In this document: positions 62,363 to 64,000 of the stretch, piece after piece
Layout: every line of letters starts with the position of its first letter
Position numbering within the stretch: the stretch's first letter is position 1
Assembly: GCA_963752225.1 (NCBI GenBank)
Contig: CAVVXS010000007.1
Coordinates: forward strand, 930,001 to 994,000
Source of the DNA: JBBROS01 sp963752225
GTDB lineage: Bacteria > Pseudomonadota > Alphaproteobacteria > Acetobacterales > Acetobacteraceae
Length of the DNA: 64,000 nt
Direction: 5' to 3'
Program-made: the position numbers and the translations under genes
Notes under the pieces: generated by a model
The model's input: only the letters and a program-made list of their open reading frames with translations
What the model was told of the DNA's origin: nothing
Databases searched by the model: none

Positions 62363-64000
62363 ATGAGCGCCGAACCGCACGCAACCCACTTCCCCGCCGG
62401 GCGCGAGCTGACGAGCGTCGTGCAGCCACCGACGATCGTCTTCGCCCCGCCCGGGGCTCCGGCGCCGGACGACCTCGCAGCCTTGGCCTGCCCCAATTGC
62501 GGCAGCACGAAGGACAAGGCGTTCGTCCTCACCGTCGACGTGCAGCTGCCCGATAACCCGTCCAAGCGGCTGCGCGTGGCCCATTGCCCGGACTGCACCG
62601 CGCACTTCTACGACAGCCAGATGCCGCCCGACTACGCCGAGCCCAAGCTCAACGACCGTGGCCGCGTACCGTTCTACGTGCAGCAGGGCGCCGGCGTGTC
62701 GCTGATCACGCGTCCGCTGGCGCAACTCCGCCGCGCCCCCGGCGCCGCTTACATGGAGGTGGGGTGCGGCTATGGCTTCGGCCTGGATTTCGCGCTCCGG
62801 ACCAAAGGCTGGAGCGGCATCGGCATCGACCCGGCACCGCTTGCGGCGCTCGGCCGCGACGCGCTCGGGCTGCCGATCGATCTGCGCTACCTGCGCGATG
62901 ACGACGAGGCCCGCGGGACCATGGACGTGGTGACCGGGTCCGAGGTGATCGAGCACGTCACCTCCCCGCGCGCCTTCGTCCGCACCCTTCGCGCCATGCT
63001 CAAGCCTGGCGGCGTGCTCGTGCTCACCACCCCGAACGGCGACGACATCCGCCCGGACACGCCGCCCGGCATCATCATTCCGCTGCTCTCGCCCAGCCTG
63101 CATCTCGTGATCCAGAACCGACACAGCCTGTTGACGCTGCTGCAGCAGGCCGGATTTGCCCATGCCGAGGTGCAGATCGATAGCCACTCCCTGGTGGCCT
63201 ACGCCAGCGACGCGCCGCTCGACCTCGAGCAGGACCACGCGACGCTGCGGCGGGCTTTGCGCGAGCACTTGCAACGCCGGGCCGAGGCGGTCGACCCGCG
63301 CGGCGACCCGTTCGTCGCCTTCGCCGCCCGTGCCTACACCGAAAGCATCAATGACGGCGACATGGGCGCGGCCGACCGTGCCTGGGCGCTGCTGGTGCCG
63401 GCTTGCCGCGCCCGGTACGGGTTCGCGCTCGACAGCCTCACGTCGCTGCCCGCTGCCCTGGCGACCTGCAGCCTCGAGGAGATGGCGCGGCTGGTGCCGC
63501 TCAACCTCGGCGGCCTGTTGTATGCCCGGGCGATCCGACGCCTGGCAGCCGGCACGCCGCGGCCGGTGCTGGAAACGCAGTTCAAGCTGGCCGCGCAGGC
63601 CTGCGACGCGATGCGACGCGCCTTGGGCGAGCTGGCCATGGAGGACGGGCAAACCGAGGACATCGGCTGGACGGCGCAGGCCGAGGCGCTGCTGTGCGCG
63701 TTCGAGGCCGGCAGCCCCGATGCGGCCGCACGCCTGGCGGCCCTGCCCGCGGCTCCGAACGGCGGCGAAGCGCGCAAGCGGGAGATCGGCCTGCGCGCCA
63801 TGACCACCATGGTGAATGCCGGCCGCTACGGACCGGCTCGCGCCCTGGTGGCCGATCTCCGGCTGGACGAGGCACCGTTCGTGGCCGAGGCGATGCCGCT
63901 GACGGACGCGGAACGCGACGCCTTGTTCTGCTTGGCGATGCTCGACCTCGAGGCGTCGGCCGACGGACGGCCGCTCGGCCGGCCGGACCTGGCCCGCAGC
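62363..64000 (+). CDS. SAM-dependent methyltransferase with zinc-ribbon N-terminus, 5' part
   Basis: 546 codons are visible and the frame is open at the window's end. A zinc-ribbon is formed by C43, C46, C75 and C78 (CPNC...CPDC). The class I methyltransferase domain follows, with SAM motif I at residues 131-140 (MEVGCGYGFG), GSEVIEHVTSPRAFV and LKPGGVLVLTTPNG. The rest (~residue 250 on) is helical with no clear family. Similar methyltransferases lie in polysaccharide or flagellin-modification clusters, which fits ugd upstream. Substrate unknown. Confidence 0.85.
   Translation, partial: MSAEPHATHFPAGRELTSVVQPPTIVFAPPGAPAPDDLAALACPNCGSTKDKAFVLTVDVQLPDNPSKRLRVAHCPDCTAHFYDSQMPPDYAEPKLNDRGRVPFYVQQGAGVSLITRPLAQLRRAPGAAYMEVGCGYGFGLDFALRTKGWSGIGIDPAPLAALGRDALGLPIDLRYLRDDDEARGTMDVVTGSEVIEHVTSPRAFVRTLRAMLKPGGVLVLTTPNGDDIRPDTPPGIIIPLLSPSLHLVIQNRHSLLTLLQQAGFAHAEVQIDSHSLVAYASDAPLDLEQDHATLRRALREHLQRRAEAVDPRGDPFVAFAARAYTESINDGDMGAADRAWALLVPACRARYGFALDSLTSLPAALATCSLEEMARLVPLNLGGLLYARAIRRLAAGTPRPVLETQFKLAAQACDAMRRALGELAMEDGQTEDIGWTAQAEALLCAFEAGSPDAAARLAALPAAPNGGEARKREIGLRAMTTMVNAGRYGPARALVADLRLDEAPFVAEAMPLTDAERDALFCLAMLDLEASADGRPLGRPDLARS

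Overview
The window is high-GC DNA from an alphaproteobacterium, most likely an acidophilic or aerobic member of the Rhodospirillales such as the Acetobacteraceae. The reasons are a CtrA-type regulator beside fliI/fliJ, GTTC-N7-GTTC LexA boxes, an imuA-imuB cassette, a rhizobial-type glycerol ABC transporter operon, a XoxF methanol dehydrogenase cluster, and GC-rich palindromic elements repeated between genes. The assignment is by gene content and style only; there is no rRNA or other strong taxonomic marker.

Layout. 1-3775: the end of an RND adaptor and a complete RND pump. 3817-6718: acyl-CoA dehydrogenase-like protein, PIG-L deacetylase and a convergent family 2 glycosyltransferase. 6773-7780: LpxR-like lipid A deacylase. 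7886-10123: tRNA-Ser followed by an eroded island (serine recombinase remnant with a 50-bp tandem duplication, a MazEF-type toxin-antitoxin pair, 0.6 kb of AT-richer non-coding DNA and a DUF4279-like protein). 10411-18543: a bile-acid-symporter family protein, a small membrane protein, an isoquinoline-oxidoreductase-like molybdenum hydroxylase, a patatin, a TPMT-like methyltransferase, a lone substrate-binding protein and an RraA-like protein. 18601-22710: a four-gene minus-strand operon of a membrane pentapeptide-repeat protein, a TolQ/ExbB-like channel, an ExbD-like one-span protein and a two-span protein, preceded by a perfect TGTGA-N6-TCACA palindrome. This is the best candidate here for an undescribed system.

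22801-31704 is a methanol oxidation region. XoxF (with the lanthanide-type second Asp), a cytochrome c, XoxJ and a CXXCW protein are read leftwards, followed closely by an amino acid permease. A class III (glutathione-dependent formaldehyde) alcohol dehydrogenase is read rightwards from the same intergenic region. Together they would take methanol to formaldehyde in the periplasm and S-hydroxymethylglutathione to S-formylglutathione in the cytoplasm. Two unknown secreted proteins and a TonB follow.

31740-41722 is a complete glycerol regulon read leftwards: glpR, glpD, glpS, glpT, glpP, glpQ, glpU, glpV, glpK, with most start and stop codons overlapping. 41807-43962 holds a lactonase-like hydrolase between two carboxymuconolactone-decarboxylase-like proteins, and a secreted protein. 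44071-47061 is a tandemly duplicated two-gene module (cytochrome b561-like plus Tat-type sulfite-oxidase-fold protein).

47077-64000 carries an SNF2 helicase with a SWIM zinc finger, an OmpA-family protein, PutA, a small Cys-rich secreted protein, imuA-imuB under a LexA box that touches the imuA start codon, a divergent CtrA, fliI-fliJ, UDP-glucose dehydrogenase, and a methyltransferase that runs off the end. No CRISPR array, rRNA, complete insertion sequence or prophage was seen.
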